In this document: in pieces, positions 52,885 through 60,901 of the stretch
Layout of the letters: every line of letters begins with the position of its first letter
How positions within the stretch are numbered: the stretch's first letter is position 1
Origin: Verrucomicrobiota bacterium
GTDB lineage: Bacteria > Verrucomicrobiota > Verrucomicrobiia > Limisphaerales > J093
Length of the DNA: 64,000 bases
Assembly: GCA_016871715.1 (NCBI GenBank)
Contig: VHCO01000004.1
Location: 1 to 64,000, forward strand
Reading direction: 5' to 3'
Notes under the pieces: generated by a model
Databases searched by the model: none
The model's input: the letters and a program-made list of their open reading frames with translations, nothing else
Told to the model about the DNA's origin: nothing
Made by a program: the position numbers and the translations under genes

Positions 52885-53637
52885 ATGCGCAACGTGTGGT
52901 TGCTCTGGGTAACGGGCCTCGGATTGGTGGCGGGCGTGAATCCGTCCGCTCCGCACGCGGCCGAGTCTGCGACTCGGGCTGCTGGGGCTCAGCCAGCGAA
53001 CCTGGATCGCGACCCGTATCTGGTCGGGCACTGGAGTTTCGAGGAGGTCAGCGGCAAGACGGCGGCCGACTCTTCACAGCATCGCCGGCCCGCGACCTTC
53101 GTTGGCTCGGGTTCCTTCGAGGTTCATTCGGCCTCCGGGCGCGACGGCCGCGCTGTCCAGTTGGAAGGCACCGACGAGCATTTGAAGGTGTCGGGTTTCA
53201 AGGGTGTGCTCGGTACGGCGCCGCGGACCCTGGCGGCTTGGATCAAGACCAAGTCCACTTCCGGGGAAGTCCTCTCGTGGGGCAGCAACGAGCACGGCCA
53301 GATGTGGACCCTAGGCTTCATTCGGGGCCGGATCGGGGTCACGCCCAAAGGGGGCTACCTGTACATGCAGGCCGCCATCCACGATGACACCTGGCACCAC
53401 GTCGCCGTGGTCGTCGCCGAGGCGTCCCCGCCGAACCTCCACGATCACGTCAAGCTGTACCTGGACGGTCAGCCGGCCCAAATCCATGACATCGGTCTGC
53501 TGGATCTGTGGCCGATCGAGACCGGCAGCGATCTCGATGTCCGGATCGGCCGGCGCTTCAAGGGCTTGCTGGATGACGTCCGCATTTACGAACGCGCCTT
53601 GTCCGACGATGAAATTCAACACCTCTTTCGACTCTAA
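52885..53637 (+). CDS. Secreted LamG/concanavalin-like protein
   Basis: 250-residue exported protein with one LamG-like jelly-roll domain. The ATG at 52885 gives the signal peptide 'MRNVWLLWVTGLGLVAGV'; earlier in-frame codons look non-coding. Typical LamG_3 elements are 'LVGHWSFEEVSGKTAADSS', 'AVQLEGTDEHLKV', 'TLAAWIKTKST', 'DDTWHHVAVVV' and 'GLLDDVRIYERALSDDEIQ'. Such domains bind carbohydrate or protein and are abundant in Verrucomicrobia. It precedes the aldo/keto reductase gene by 61 bp on the same strand and may be cotranscribed. Confidence 0.88.
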   Translation: MRNVWLLWVTGLGLVAGVNPSAPHAAESATRAAGAQPANLDRDPYLVGHWSFEEVSGKTAADSSQHRRPATFVGSGSFEVHSASGRDGRAVQLEGTDEHLKVSGFKGVLGTAPRTLAAWIKTKSTSGEVLSWGSNEHGQMWTLGFIRGRIGVTPKGGYLYMQAAIHDDTWHHVAVVVAEASPPNLHDHVKLYLDGQPAQIHDIGLLDLWPIETGSDLDVRIGRRFKGLLDDVRIYERALSDDEIQHLFRL

Positions 53638-53698
53638 CCCGCCAGGCATCGCGATCGGTCCCAGCCTAACTCACCAACCAACAGGAAGGAGACTCGCC

Positions 53699-54715
53699 AT
53701 GAGACCCACAGGATTGACCCGCAGGGAATTTGTGCACGGAACCGCGCTGGCGGCGGCCGGCGTGGCGGCTGGCCTTGGTGCACCCGCGCTGCCGGCGGCT
53801 GCCGCCGCGCCTGAACCGCCGCCGGATACCTCCAAGATCCTCAACTACAACCCGAACATGGAATACCGGCGCCTGGGCAAGACCGGCCTGATGGTGTCGG
53901 CAGCGTGCCTGGGTGGGCACTCGCGCAACAACGTCGAACAACGCACCGAGGTGGTCACGCGCTGTATCGAGGCGGGCATCAACTACATCGACGCGTGTTG
54001 GGACAATGAAGTCAAGCGGGACGCCCTGGCCCTCAAGGGGCGGCGTGACCGGATGTACTTGGCGCTCTCGCACGGGGCCAAGGAGGTGCGCAACGAGGAG
54101 TACCGCACGGCCAAGAAACTGGTCGAGTCGCTCGATGCGCTGCTGCTCGACTCAGAGCAGGACTACACCGATCTGTGGCGCATCACGTGCCTGGAACCCG
54201 GCGGCCGCCACACCTTCGACACCGCCTGCGAAATCGTCGAGGCGCTCACCCAGGCCAAGCAACAAGGCAAAGCCCGCCACCTCGGCTTCTCCTCGCACGA
54301 CCGGCGCTGGATCAAGTTCATGATCGAGTATTTCCCGCAGATCGAGGTGGTCTGTTTCCCGTTCACGACGCTGAGCAAGGCCGCCCCGAAGGACAGCCTG
54401 TTCGATGCCCTCAAGTCGTGCGATGTGGGGGCCTTTGGGATCAAGCCCTTTGCCGCCGGATCGCTCTTCACCGGGCAACCGGCGGAGGACCTGAAACGGG
54501 CGCGGCTGGCGATTCGCTACATTCTCCACAGCCAGACCGTCGTGCCCATCCCGGGCCTGCAAACGGTGGCCGAGGTCGATAACGCGGTGAAAGCGATCAG
54601 CGAACGGCGCCAACTCGACCTCCAGGAGCGCGCCCAACTCGACTGCGCCAACGACGGTTTGTACGCTCGGCTCCCAGCCCAGTATGAGTGGTTGAAGAAT
54701 TGGGAATACGTCTAA
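53699..54715 (+). CDS. Tat-exported aldo/keto reductase-like protein, divergent active site
   Basis: 338-residue protein of the AKR fold. The ATG at 53699 has a strong Shine-Dalgarno AGGAAGGAG (53683-53691) and a Tat signal 'LTRREFVHGTALAAAGVAAG'; the open frame upstream overlaps the LamG gene and is not used. 'MEYRRLGKTGLMVSAACLGG' is the AKR start, and 'VPIPGLQTVAEVDNAVKAI' the C-terminal cofactor region. The catalytic tetrad looks altered: 'INYIDACWDNEVKRD' lacks the usual Tyr, 'MYLALSHG' lacks the Lys of '..TK', and 'DLWRITCLEP' lacks the His after the DL strand. I recall planctomycete relatives with the same pattern. NADPH-dependent chemistry is doubtful. Confidence 0.88.
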   Translation: MRPTGLTRREFVHGTALAAAGVAAGLGAPALPAAAAAPEPPPDTSKILNYNPNMEYRRLGKTGLMVSAACLGGHSRNNVEQRTEVVTRCIEAGINYIDACWDNEVKRDALALKGRRDRMYLALSHGAKEVRNEEYRTAKKLVESLDALLLDSEQDYTDLWRITCLEPGGRHTFDTACEIVEALTQAKQQGKARHLGFSSHDRRWIKFMIEYFPQIEVVCFPFTTLSKAAPKDSLFDALKSCDVGAFGIKPFAAGSLFTGQPAEDLKRARLAIRYILHSQTVVPIPGLQTVAEVDNAVKAISERRQLDLQERAQLDCANDGLYARLPAQYEWLKNWEYV

Positions 54716-54779
54716 CACCCGTGTGCGAACGGAGTTGCGCCGTTGCCGTCGACCCTCGAGTGCCTCCGGGAGCATACCC

Positions 54780-55427
54780 GTGAGGCAATGGTGCTGCTGC
54801 CTTTGCTTGGCCACCGCGGCCCTCCTCGCCGCCGGCAGCCTCCTGTCCCCGCGAAGCCAGGCCGACGCCCCGTCCCAACCCAACCCCGCCCTGGCTCGAC
54901 CGAACGCCGCCGCCCTCCAACCGCCCACCCCCAAGCCAGTGCAGGTCGCAGCCCCGACGGCGCCGGCGGTGGACGAGGAACCGCTCCTGCTCCTGGACGA
55001 CCCACCGCTGCTCCTGTTGGACCGGCCGCTAGGAATGCGGGGACCGACGCCGGACGGGCCGATTCCGGGCACGCCCAGCGCGGACAACAGCCGCTGCCAA
55101 GTGTGTCATCTCAACTTGATCCAGGAGGAGTTGGCGTTCAAACACGCGCGGGCCAATGTCGGTTGCGCGAAATGTCATGGCGATTGCGATGCCCACATCG
55201 CCGATGAGTCGTGGGCCTCCGGCGGGAACGGCACCCCGCCCGAGATCATGTACCCCCGCGACCGCATTGGCACGGGTTGCTTAGCTTGCCACAAGCCGGA
55301 GGACGTGTTCCTGAAGTCGGAGAAGCACAAGCCAGACGTGTGGTTGATCGCCTATGAGGTGAAGACCTGCACCGAATGCCACGGCCAGTTTCATCGGATC
55401 CCCGTCCGCAAGTGCCGCTGGAAATGA
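54780..55427 (+). CDS. Secreted tetrahaem c-type cytochrome
   Basis: Periplasmic multihaem cytochrome with four CxxCH motifs: CQVCH, CAKCH, CLACH and CTECH. The GTG at 54780 has GGGAG upstream at 7-nt spacing and gives a signal peptide ('CCCLCLATAALLAAGSLL'); a GTG at 54723 is an alternative. Between signal and haem domain lies a Pro/Ala-rich linker with a duplicated segment 'EPLLLLDDPPLLLLDRP'. The C-terminus 'CHGQFHRIPVRKCRWK' is basic. About 215 residues. It is 64 bp after the aldo/keto reductase on the same strand; an electron-transfer link between them is possible but unproven. Confidence 0.85.
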   Translation: MRQWCCCLCLATAALLAAGSLLSPRSQADAPSQPNPALARPNAAALQPPTPKPVQVAAPTAPAVDEEPLLLLDDPPLLLLDRPLGMRGPTPDGPIPGTPSADNSRCQVCHLNLIQEELAFKHARANVGCAKCHGDCDAHIADESWASGGNGTPPEIMYPRDRIGTGCLACHKPEDVFLKSEKHKPDVWLIAYEVKTCTECHGQFHRIPVRKCRWK

Positions 55428-55462
55428 ACCGGGCTCAGGCCTGCACCGACCCTTCGGTCCGG

Positions 55463-56749
55463 CTACGCCGCCCAGGCCGGCGGATGCTCGAGCCGATAGA
55501 GAATCTCACCCGCCTGGCGCACCAGCAGCACCCCTTCCGCCTCCCGCCGAGCGTAGGACTCGACGTCGATGGTGGCTGGATCCCGGTAGCCCAGGTTCAC
55601 CGCTTGGCAGCGCGCGGCTGGGATTTGGGTGGCTAAGGTGACGCGGGCGCGACACTGCTCGCGGCCGTTCTCGAAGGTGCCCAAACCGCGCACGTGGGTC
55701 GAGTGCGCCAGCACACCCCAGGGAAAGTCCTTGTACCGATCCCATTGTTTGAGAAAGAAATCGCGGCAATGATAGCCGACTTGCTCGATGACCTTGCCGT
55801 GGGTCACGCAGATCTCCGCGATGTGCGGCGCGTAAATGATCAACTCCCCACCGTCGGCTAACACCGGCTCCAGCTTGTACATGCACTTGCCCGCCGTCCA
55901 GATCTCGTCATACATCCTCGGGGCACACGCCACAATGGTGTGGTACGCAGCCGCCTGGTAGCGGATGTGATGCTCGCGGGACAGATCGCTGGCGGCGTCC
56001 CAGGCCCCTTCCGGTGTGCCGGCGAACAAACCCACCAGCCCACGCTGATGCTCGACCACCAGACTGAAACTGAGCTTGGGCACTCTCACCAGTGCCGCCG
56101 CGCGATCCACCACCTGACGCACCGGCGTCCACTTGTGCCCAATGATCTTCGGAGTCGTGATCACCGCCCCCAGCCAATGGAAAAAGTTCAAGATCCGCGG
56201 CCCGGCCACCCCCGGAAAGAGGTACTTGTTCCCCCCAGAGAACCCCACCACCTCGTGCGGGAAGACCGGGCCGACGATGATCACTTGGTCGTAGTCGTCG
56301 AGCCGCCGATTCACCTCCACCGGCACGTCCATCGCGAACCGCCCGCCGGTCAGTTCGGCGATCTCCGCCGCCGGAAGGGTCCCCACCAAGCGGAGCTGGG
56401 CCGGATCGTCCCAGGCATGGTTGAAGAAGCGCACCTTGCCATACCGCCCAGCGCGGTCCGCGGCCGAGATCTCGAGCCGCTCGCAAATGGCAGCCTCGCT
56501 CATCGGTTGGTGCGTCCCCAGAGCGATCAACAGGTCCAGCGCCTCCGTGGCCGCGCCGAGTTCGGCGAACAGCGCGCGGAACAGCAGGCCAATCGGCGCT
56601 GTTCGCGTGCCGTCGGGCACGATCAGCAACACCCGCTGCCCGCGGTGGTTAGCGGCCGGGCAAGCCTGGGCAACCGCGTGCGCGACCTCGTCGGCACGAA
56701 GGGATTGTCCTGGCGATGCCGTCAAGGCGATCGAGGCGGTCAAGTTCAT
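55463..56749 (-). CDS. larA: LarA-family lactate racemase homologue
   Basis: Probable 2-hydroxyacid racemase or epimerase, 428 residues from the ATG at 56749, using the nickel-pincer nucleotide (NPN) cofactor. Compared with Lactobacillus LarA, the key residues are present: His80 in 'LGTHQPMSE', His165 and the cofactor-tethering Lys175 in 'HEVVGFSGGNKYLFPGVAG' (10 residues apart as in LarA), and His191 in 'NFFHWLG'. 'VPDGTRTAP' matches the substrate Arg loop. LarA homologues act on several 2-hydroxyacids. No LarB, LarC or LarE gene is in the window to make NPN. A short-chain dehydrogenase gene lies 38 bp upstream on the same strand. Confidence 0.9.
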   Translation of the reverse strand: MNLTASIALTASPGQSLRADEVAHAVAQACPAANHRGQRVLLIVPDGTRTAPIGLLFRALFAELGAATEALDLLIALGTHQPMSEAAICERLEISAADRAGRYGKVRFFNHAWDDPAQLRLVGTLPAAEIAELTGGRFAMDVPVEVNRRLDDYDQVIIVGPVFPHEVVGFSGGNKYLFPGVAGPRILNFFHWLGAVITTPKIIGHKWTPVRQVVDRAAALVRVPKLSFSLVVEHQRGLVGLFAGTPEGAWDAASDLSREHHIRYQAAAYHTIVACAPRMYDEIWTAGKCMYKLEPVLADGGELIIYAPHIAEICVTHGKVIEQVGYHCRDFFLKQWDRYKDFPWGVLAHSTHVRGLGTFENGREQCRARVTLATQIPAARCQAVNLGYRDPATIDVESYARREAEGVLLVRQAGEILYRLEHPPAWAA

Positions 56750-56787
56750 GGGGTGGGCGCAGCTCCTCGGAATCAAGTTCGCCGGGC

Positions 56788-57594
56788 TTAAATGGTCTGG
56801 GCCAGAAAACCACCGTCGACTCGGAGGTCGGCCCCCGTGACGAAGCCGCTGGCTCGCGGGCTGGCCAGGAAGACCGCTGCGCCCACCAACTCCTGCGCTT
56901 CGCCGAACCGGTTCATGGGGGTGTGGCTCCAGATCTGTCGCGTTCGCTCCGTGGGGCTGCCATCGTCGTTAAAGAGTAGTTTGCGGTTCTGGCCGGCCGG
57001 GAAGAAACCAGGCGTGATCGAGTTCACGCGGACACCCTTGGGCGCCCACTCGCGCGCCAGGAACCGAGTGAGGCTGAGCACGGCGGCTTTGGCGGCCGAG
57101 TACGAGACCACCCTCGAGAGCGGGAGATGGGCCGAGACGCTCGCGATGTTGACGATGCTGCCGTGGCCGCGCGCCACCATGCCCGGGCCGAACTCCTGAC
57201 AGGGCAACAGCGCGCCGCCGACCAGGTTGAGATCGAAGTTGGCGTGCCAGTGTTCGAGGCGAATGTTCTCGAATGGGTTTTCGGGCGTTACCGTCACCTT
57301 GGGATCGTTGCCCCCGGCGGCATTCAGCAGAACGGTCGGATCGCCGAGCGCCTCGCGGATGCCGGCGTGCGCGGCGGCCAGGGTTTCCCGTTGCACCGCG
57401 TTTGCGGCGAAGAACGCGGCCGTGCCGCCCGCTTCGCGAATCGCCTTGACGCGGGCTTGGCCCGCCTCCGGCACAAAATCCACCACCGCCACCTTCGCGC
57501 CGGCTTGCGCGAAGCCGCTGGCGATCGCGCCTCCCAACACGCCGCCCGCCCCAATGACCACCGCGACTTCGGAATGCAAATCGAATAGATCCAT
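56788..57594 (-). CDS. SDR family oxidoreductase
   Basis: Classical short-chain dehydrogenase of 268 residues from the ATG at 57594 (a GTG at 57606 is possible). The Rossmann nucleotide motif is 'VVIGAGGVLGGAIASGFAQA', 'LLNAAGG' corresponds to NNAG, and the catalytic Ser, Tyr and Lys are in 'NIASVSAHLPL' and 'SYSAAKAAVLSLTRFLA'. 'RVNSITPGFFPAGQNRKLLF' resembles the fructuronate reductase/D-mannonate dehydrogenase-like SDR group. The adjacent LarA homologue suggests that the pair interconverts and oxidises a 2-hydroxyacid or sugar acid. Confidence 0.92.
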   Translation of the reverse strand: MDLFDLHSEVAVVIGAGGVLGGAIASGFAQAGAKVAVVDFVPEAGQARVKAIREAGGTAAFFAANAVQRETLAAAHAGIREALGDPTVLLNAAGGNDPKVTVTPENPFENIRLEHWHANFDLNLVGGALLPCQEFGPGMVARGHGSIVNIASVSAHLPLSRVVSYSAAKAAVLSLTRFLAREWAPKGVRVNSITPGFFPAGQNRKLLFNDDGSPTERTRQIWSHTPMNRFGEAQELVGAAVFLASPRASGFVTGADLRVDGGFLAQTI

Positions 57595-57684
57595 AGCGTC
57601 CGCCACTGTGCGTCAAGCACCCTCACCCGCAAAGGAAAAATCGCCACTGGCCACAGGTGGGGGAGGTGCGCTAGCTTCACCTGC

Positions 57685-58641
57685 ATGATCAATCTGCCTA
57701 GGCCGGAGGTGATCCTGACGCACGAGAGCGACCTGGACGGTCTCGTCTCGGGCCTGCTCCTGCAACGTCTGGGCCGCCGGTTGTTCGGGGTCGAGATCCC
57801 GATCGAGGCCTATCATAACCACAACTGGCGCCAACGCTCGGGGCAGGAACCCTCTGCCTGGGTGGCCGACTTCAGCTTCGAGGCGCGCTTAGACCGTCTC
57901 AACTGGGTCATCATCGACCATCACCCGCCGGAAGCCACCCCCCAGCGCGCCCGTTTGATCCACGATCCCGCCAAGTCGGCGGGCCTCCTCTGCTACGAGT
58001 TGTGTCAGGCGGCTGGCCTGGCGACCCCAACACTCGATCGCCTCGTCCATCTCAACAACGTCGCCGACCTCTTCTTGGTCGAGGACCCAGATTTCGCTTT
58101 GGCGGGCGATTACGCCAACTTGGTCAAGACCTACCAGTTCTGGAACCTGTACGAGCTAGTCGGTGGCGACCCCGAGCGGCTCCTCGACCATCCCTTGCTC
58201 GAGGTGATGGCCGTCAAGCGGCGCATCGAAGATCCTCTGGGGTTGGCTTGGAGCCAGGCCAATGTCACCCGGCTCAGCTCCGAGGTCGGTTACGTCGAGA
58301 CGGTCATCGGCAATGTCAACTTGATCGTCCATCAACTGCTGGCCGATGCGGCTACGCCGTATCCCGTCCTCATGACTCTCTTCCGCAAAGGTAACGGCAC
58401 GATTATCGCCAGCCTGCGGAGTCGCAACGGCGAGGCGCTCAAGGTGGCCGAACGCCTCCAGGGCGGCGGCCACCCCAATGCCGCCGGGACCACCCTGCCT
58501 CGCTTTGTCCGCCAGATCCCCGATGCCCTCGATTACCTTCGTACCGCCCTCAACCCGACCGTGCCAGCCCCAGACCCGGGCTTGCCCGCTCTGGAGAGCG
58601 CCTTCGAGGCGCGGGTGAAGGACCAACGCGCAGCTAGCTGA
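57685..58641 (+). CDS. DHH-family phosphoesterase
   Basis: Cytoplasmic metal-dependent phosphoesterase of 318 residues. The DHH domain has 'ILTHESDLDGLVSG' (metal-binding Asp residues), 'WVADFSFEA' and the signature 'IIDHHPPEATP'. The DHHA1 domain has 'RLQGGGHPNAAGTTLP'. The family includes RecJ, nanoRNases and cyclic-dinucleotide phosphodiesterases; the short, stand-alone layout fits nanoRNase/oligoribonuclease-like members, but the substrate cannot be assigned. It is divergent from the SDR gene (90 bp) and is followed by a tandem repeat array. Confidence 0.9.
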   Translation: MINLPRPEVILTHESDLDGLVSGLLLQRLGRRLFGVEIPIEAYHNHNWRQRSGQEPSAWVADFSFEARLDRLNWVIIDHHPPEATPQRARLIHDPAKSAGLLCYELCQAAGLATPTLDRLVHLNNVADLFLVEDPDFALAGDYANLVKTYQFWNLYELVGGDPERLLDHPLLEVMAVKRRIEDPLGLAWSQANVTRLSSEVGYVETVIGNVNLIVHQLLADAATPYPVLMTLFRKGNGTIIASLRSRNGEALKVAERLQGGGHPNAAGTTLPRFVRQIPDALDYLRTALNPTVPAPDPGLPALESAFEARVKDQRAAS

Positions 58642-58660
58642 TCCCTCGGGTCTTCTGGCC

Positions 58661-58936
58661 GCGCGGTTGGCATGGTCGAGTGCGGGCTCGCAGAGCTCGC
58701 CCCTCCAATGCGGTAACGCTGCCACTGGAGGGCGGAGCTCCGCGACGCCTCGATTCCCTCGAGCTTTTGGGTTGCGCGGTTGGCATGGTCGAGTGCGGGC
58801 TCGCAGAGCTCGCCCCTCCAATGGTGTAACGCTGCAACTGGAGGGCGGAGCTCCGCGACGCCTCGATTCCCTTGGGCTCTTGGGTTGCGCGGTTGGCGTG
58901 ATCGAGTGCGGGCTCGCAGAGCTCGCCCCTCCAATG
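58661..58936. repeat. 113-bp tandem repeat with internal hairpins (repeat C)
   Basis: Three head-to-tail units begin GCGCGGTTGGC at 58661, 58774 and 58887, an exact period of 113 bp; the third is cut short near 58936. Units differ at a handful of positions. Within each unit GAGCTCGCCCCTCCA is followed about 20 bp later by TGGAGGGCGGAGCTC, a near-perfect inverted pair that could form a hairpin. Open frames across it are by-products. The flanking gap 58642-59023 has nothing else. Confidence 0.93.
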
Positions 58937-59023
58937 CTGGCCCTGGAGCACCGGAGCGAGCCGTCGCTGGCTCGCGGTCAGGGCCCAGGGTTACACCGCC
59001 CTCGAAGGGTGAAGAGGCCGGTC

Positions 59024-59413
59024 TTACGATTGAACCTGGTAAAGCTGGATGAGGTTGCCGCAGGTGTCCTCGAAAAGCACTGCGGTCACCGGTCCCATGG
59101 CCGCCGGCTCGCCGCGGAATTTAACGCCCGCCTTCTTCAGGCGCTCGAATTCCGTCTGGAGATTGTCCACCTCGAATGCCGTCAGCGGGATGCCGGCCTC
59201 AAACACGGCTTTCTGATAGGTGCGAGCGGGCGGGAAAGCAACCGGCTCCAGAACCAGTTCGACATCCTGCGGGCCCTGGGCGGCGACGACGGTCAGCCAC
59301 TTGTATTCTCCCGCGGGGATTTCCGTCTTCTTCACGAATCTGAGGACCTCGGTGTAGAACTTGAGGGCCTTCGCCTGATCCTCCACCAACAAGCTGCTTA
59401 GTTTGATCTTCAT
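59024..59413 (-). CDS. VOC/glyoxalase-family protein
   Basis: 129-residue protein of the vicinal oxygen chelate fold, related to glyoxalases and bleomycin-resistance proteins. The ATG at 59413 has GGAAGGA upstream with suitable spacing. 'KLSSLLVEDQAKALKFYTEV' opens the first beta-alpha-beta-beta-beta unit, and 'VTAVLFEDTCGNLIQLYQV' is the C-terminal metal-site strand with a conserved Glu/Gln pattern. Function within the family is not assignable. The broken SRPBCC gene directly upstream is in the same frame, and such SRPBCC-VOC neighbours are common in environmental bacteria. Confidence 0.9.
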   Translation of the reverse strand: MKIKLSSLLVEDQAKALKFYTEVLRFVKKTEIPAGEYKWLTVVAAQGPQDVELVLEPVAFPPARTYQKAVFEAGIPLTAFEVDNLQTEFERLKKAGVKFRGEPAAMGPVTAVLFEDTCGNLIQLYQVQS

Positions 59414-59497
59414 TGTACTCTGTCCTTCCTTGGGACGTGCCATCGCGCTGCGCCGCGAGAGCAGGGTTGCCAGGAACGCTGCCCAGGTCAGAAAATC

Positions 59498-59792
59498 CTC
59501 ACCCCAGGTGTATTCGAGGAGTGTCGGAGCCGCGACGCGCAGGACCTCCGCCGGATACTCGTCAACCCTCCCGCCATCGATCATGCGGAGCGTGGCAGGC
59601 CCGGTGCGGGCCAGATCCCGGTCCGGGCCAAACGGCGTCCATCGTGGCAGTTGGTTCGGGTCGGTGCAGAACGGCCCAGACCTTTTCGGGCGCGTGCCCC
59701 AAATCGCGAGCGAAGATCAAGGTGGGACGTTCACCGCTGGCCTGCCAACGGACTTCCGCGAGCGGTCCGGGATCGAATTCGCCAGAATTCAT
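59498..59792 (-). pseudogene. Frameshifted and truncated SRPBCC (AHSA1-like) gene
   Basis: From the ATG at 59792 the frame encodes 'MNSGEFDPGPLAEVRWQASG' and 'RDLGHAPEKVWAVL', the start of an SRPBCC ligand-binding protein. The expected continuation 'DPNQLPRWTPFGPDRD', 'ATLRMIDGGRVDEYPAEVL' and 'LLEYTWGED' is found in another frame. A single-base shift within about 59661-59669 separates the two. After 'YTWGED' the family similarity stops, so the C-terminal half is missing. The broken frame then runs on into the VOC gene. Two independent lesions argue for a decaying gene. Confidence 0.8.
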
Positions 59793-60048
59793 CGTTGCTC
59801 ACTCTTCACCGATGCAGAGTCTCGTTCGACAAGCTAGGGTGCGGTCGAGGCGGTGTCAACGGTCGCAGGCCAAAGCCCCCAGCATGCCATTCACTTTCGC
59901 TTTAAGACGCCGTCGGCGCAGCGGCGCGTCAGGGCGCGCTCGTGGCTCATCGGCAGCTTGGGTCTGCACGGAACTCGGTCCAGGTTCACCATGGGCAGAA
60001 GACTAGAAGATCCACGATGCCCCTCCTCCCCTTCCCGCAGGCTACCGT

Positions 60049-60245
60049 CAACGTTTCTGGACGCGGGAACACGGGCTGCCGGACGATCCGGGTCGAGGCG
60101 CTCGCGCAAACCAAGGACGGCTATCTCTGGATCGGGACCACGGCTGGGCTGGCGCGATTTGACGGGCTGGCGTTCCGGCGTTTCAACTCCGCCAATCTGC
60201 CGGAACTGGCCAGCGACCGGATCACGGCCTTGGCCGCCGATGTCC
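60049..60245 (+). pseudogene. Remnant of sensor with two-component regulator propeller
   Basis: 'QRFWTREHGLPDD' (from 60049) then, in another frame, 'VEALAQTKDGYLWIGTTAG' and 'LARFDGLAFRRFNS' form the first blade of a Reg_prop-type periplasmic sensor. One base shift near 60085-60091 separates the parts. The usual signal peptide, remaining blades and kinase domain are all absent; the fragment breaks off after 'ITALAAD'. The gap before it, 59793-60048, contains no gene I recognise. Confidence 0.75.
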
Positions 60246-60254
60246 CCCACATTC

Positions 60255-60495
60255 CGGGTGGCGATCATGGACGATGACCGTGGTTACCGGCAAAGCTTGG
60301 CAGTGCTGATTGACGGCACGCCGGGCTTCCGCTGTGTCGTTGCGCTGCCCAGCGCCGAAGAGGCGTTGGAACGACTGCCAGCCGCCCGACATCAGATTCC
60401 TCACCGTGCGCACCCACTTGGGCCACATCTACCAAGAACTCCAAGTGCGCTGCCGCACCGAGGCGGTGGTCAAGTACCTCGGCGGACAACCATAA
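60255..60495 (+). pseudogene. Remnant of NarL/LuxR response regulator
   Basis: 'FRVAIMDDDRGYRQSLAVLI' to 'SAEEALERLPAAR' is the first third of a receiver domain (acidic pair intact). It then jumps, with a change of frame near 60385-60400, to 'FLTVRTHLGHIYQELQVR' and 'RTEAVVKYL', the DNA-recognition helix and end of a LuxR-type HTH. The phosphoacceptor part and linker are deleted. It directly abuts the sensor remnant, so a sensor-regulator pair seems to have collapsed to about 450 bp. Confidence 0.78.
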
Positions 60496-60499
60496 CAGC

Positions 60500-60764
60500 G
60501 CACCGGTTCGTTTGGCCCGGCAGCGATTGGCCGCTCGCCGTGGTCCGTGGCGACCTTTGCCGCCTCCCTGAACGTCGCAACGATGCGCCTGGTGTTCCCC
60601 TTCGGGTCCTTGTCCCAGTCGGTGACGCCGCCCGCGGAATCGACGTGGACGACACCGTGCGGACGGATGCCGAGTTCGCGGAACTCCTTCGCGATGCGGC
60701 AGCCCTTGGCGACCTGTCCGACGGACTTCTTCCGATACAGGCTCCAGATCGTGCCATGAGACAT
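60500..60764 (-). pseudogene. Fragment of sugar isomerase-like (TIM barrel) gene
   Basis: From the ATG at 60764 the frame reads 'SHGTIWSLYRKKSVGQVAKG', 'EFRELGIRPHGVVHVDSAGG' and 'GNTRRIVATFREAAKVATDH', resembling the N-terminal-to-middle part of xylose-isomerase-like TIM-barrel proteins. After 'DHGER' the similarity ends in unrelated sequence. Only about 80 residues of a roughly 350-residue family remain. The family assignment is from memory and moderate in certainty. Confidence 0.45.
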
Positions 60765-60901
60765 GAGACGGAAGGTCACGCGAACACGACCGGGTTCACG
60801 CTGCCAATCGCACGCAAACTCCCCTGGGCCTCGACGTAACGGCGAGCCACTCGGAACGCCTGTGAGCCCGGTTCCTCTGGTTCCTTCACGCTCCCAAAGC
60901 A

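Noticed and set aside
58661-58936. The 113-bp repeats as a CRISPR array
   Set aside because: The whole 113-bp unit repeats with no unique spacers, so it is a tandem duplication.
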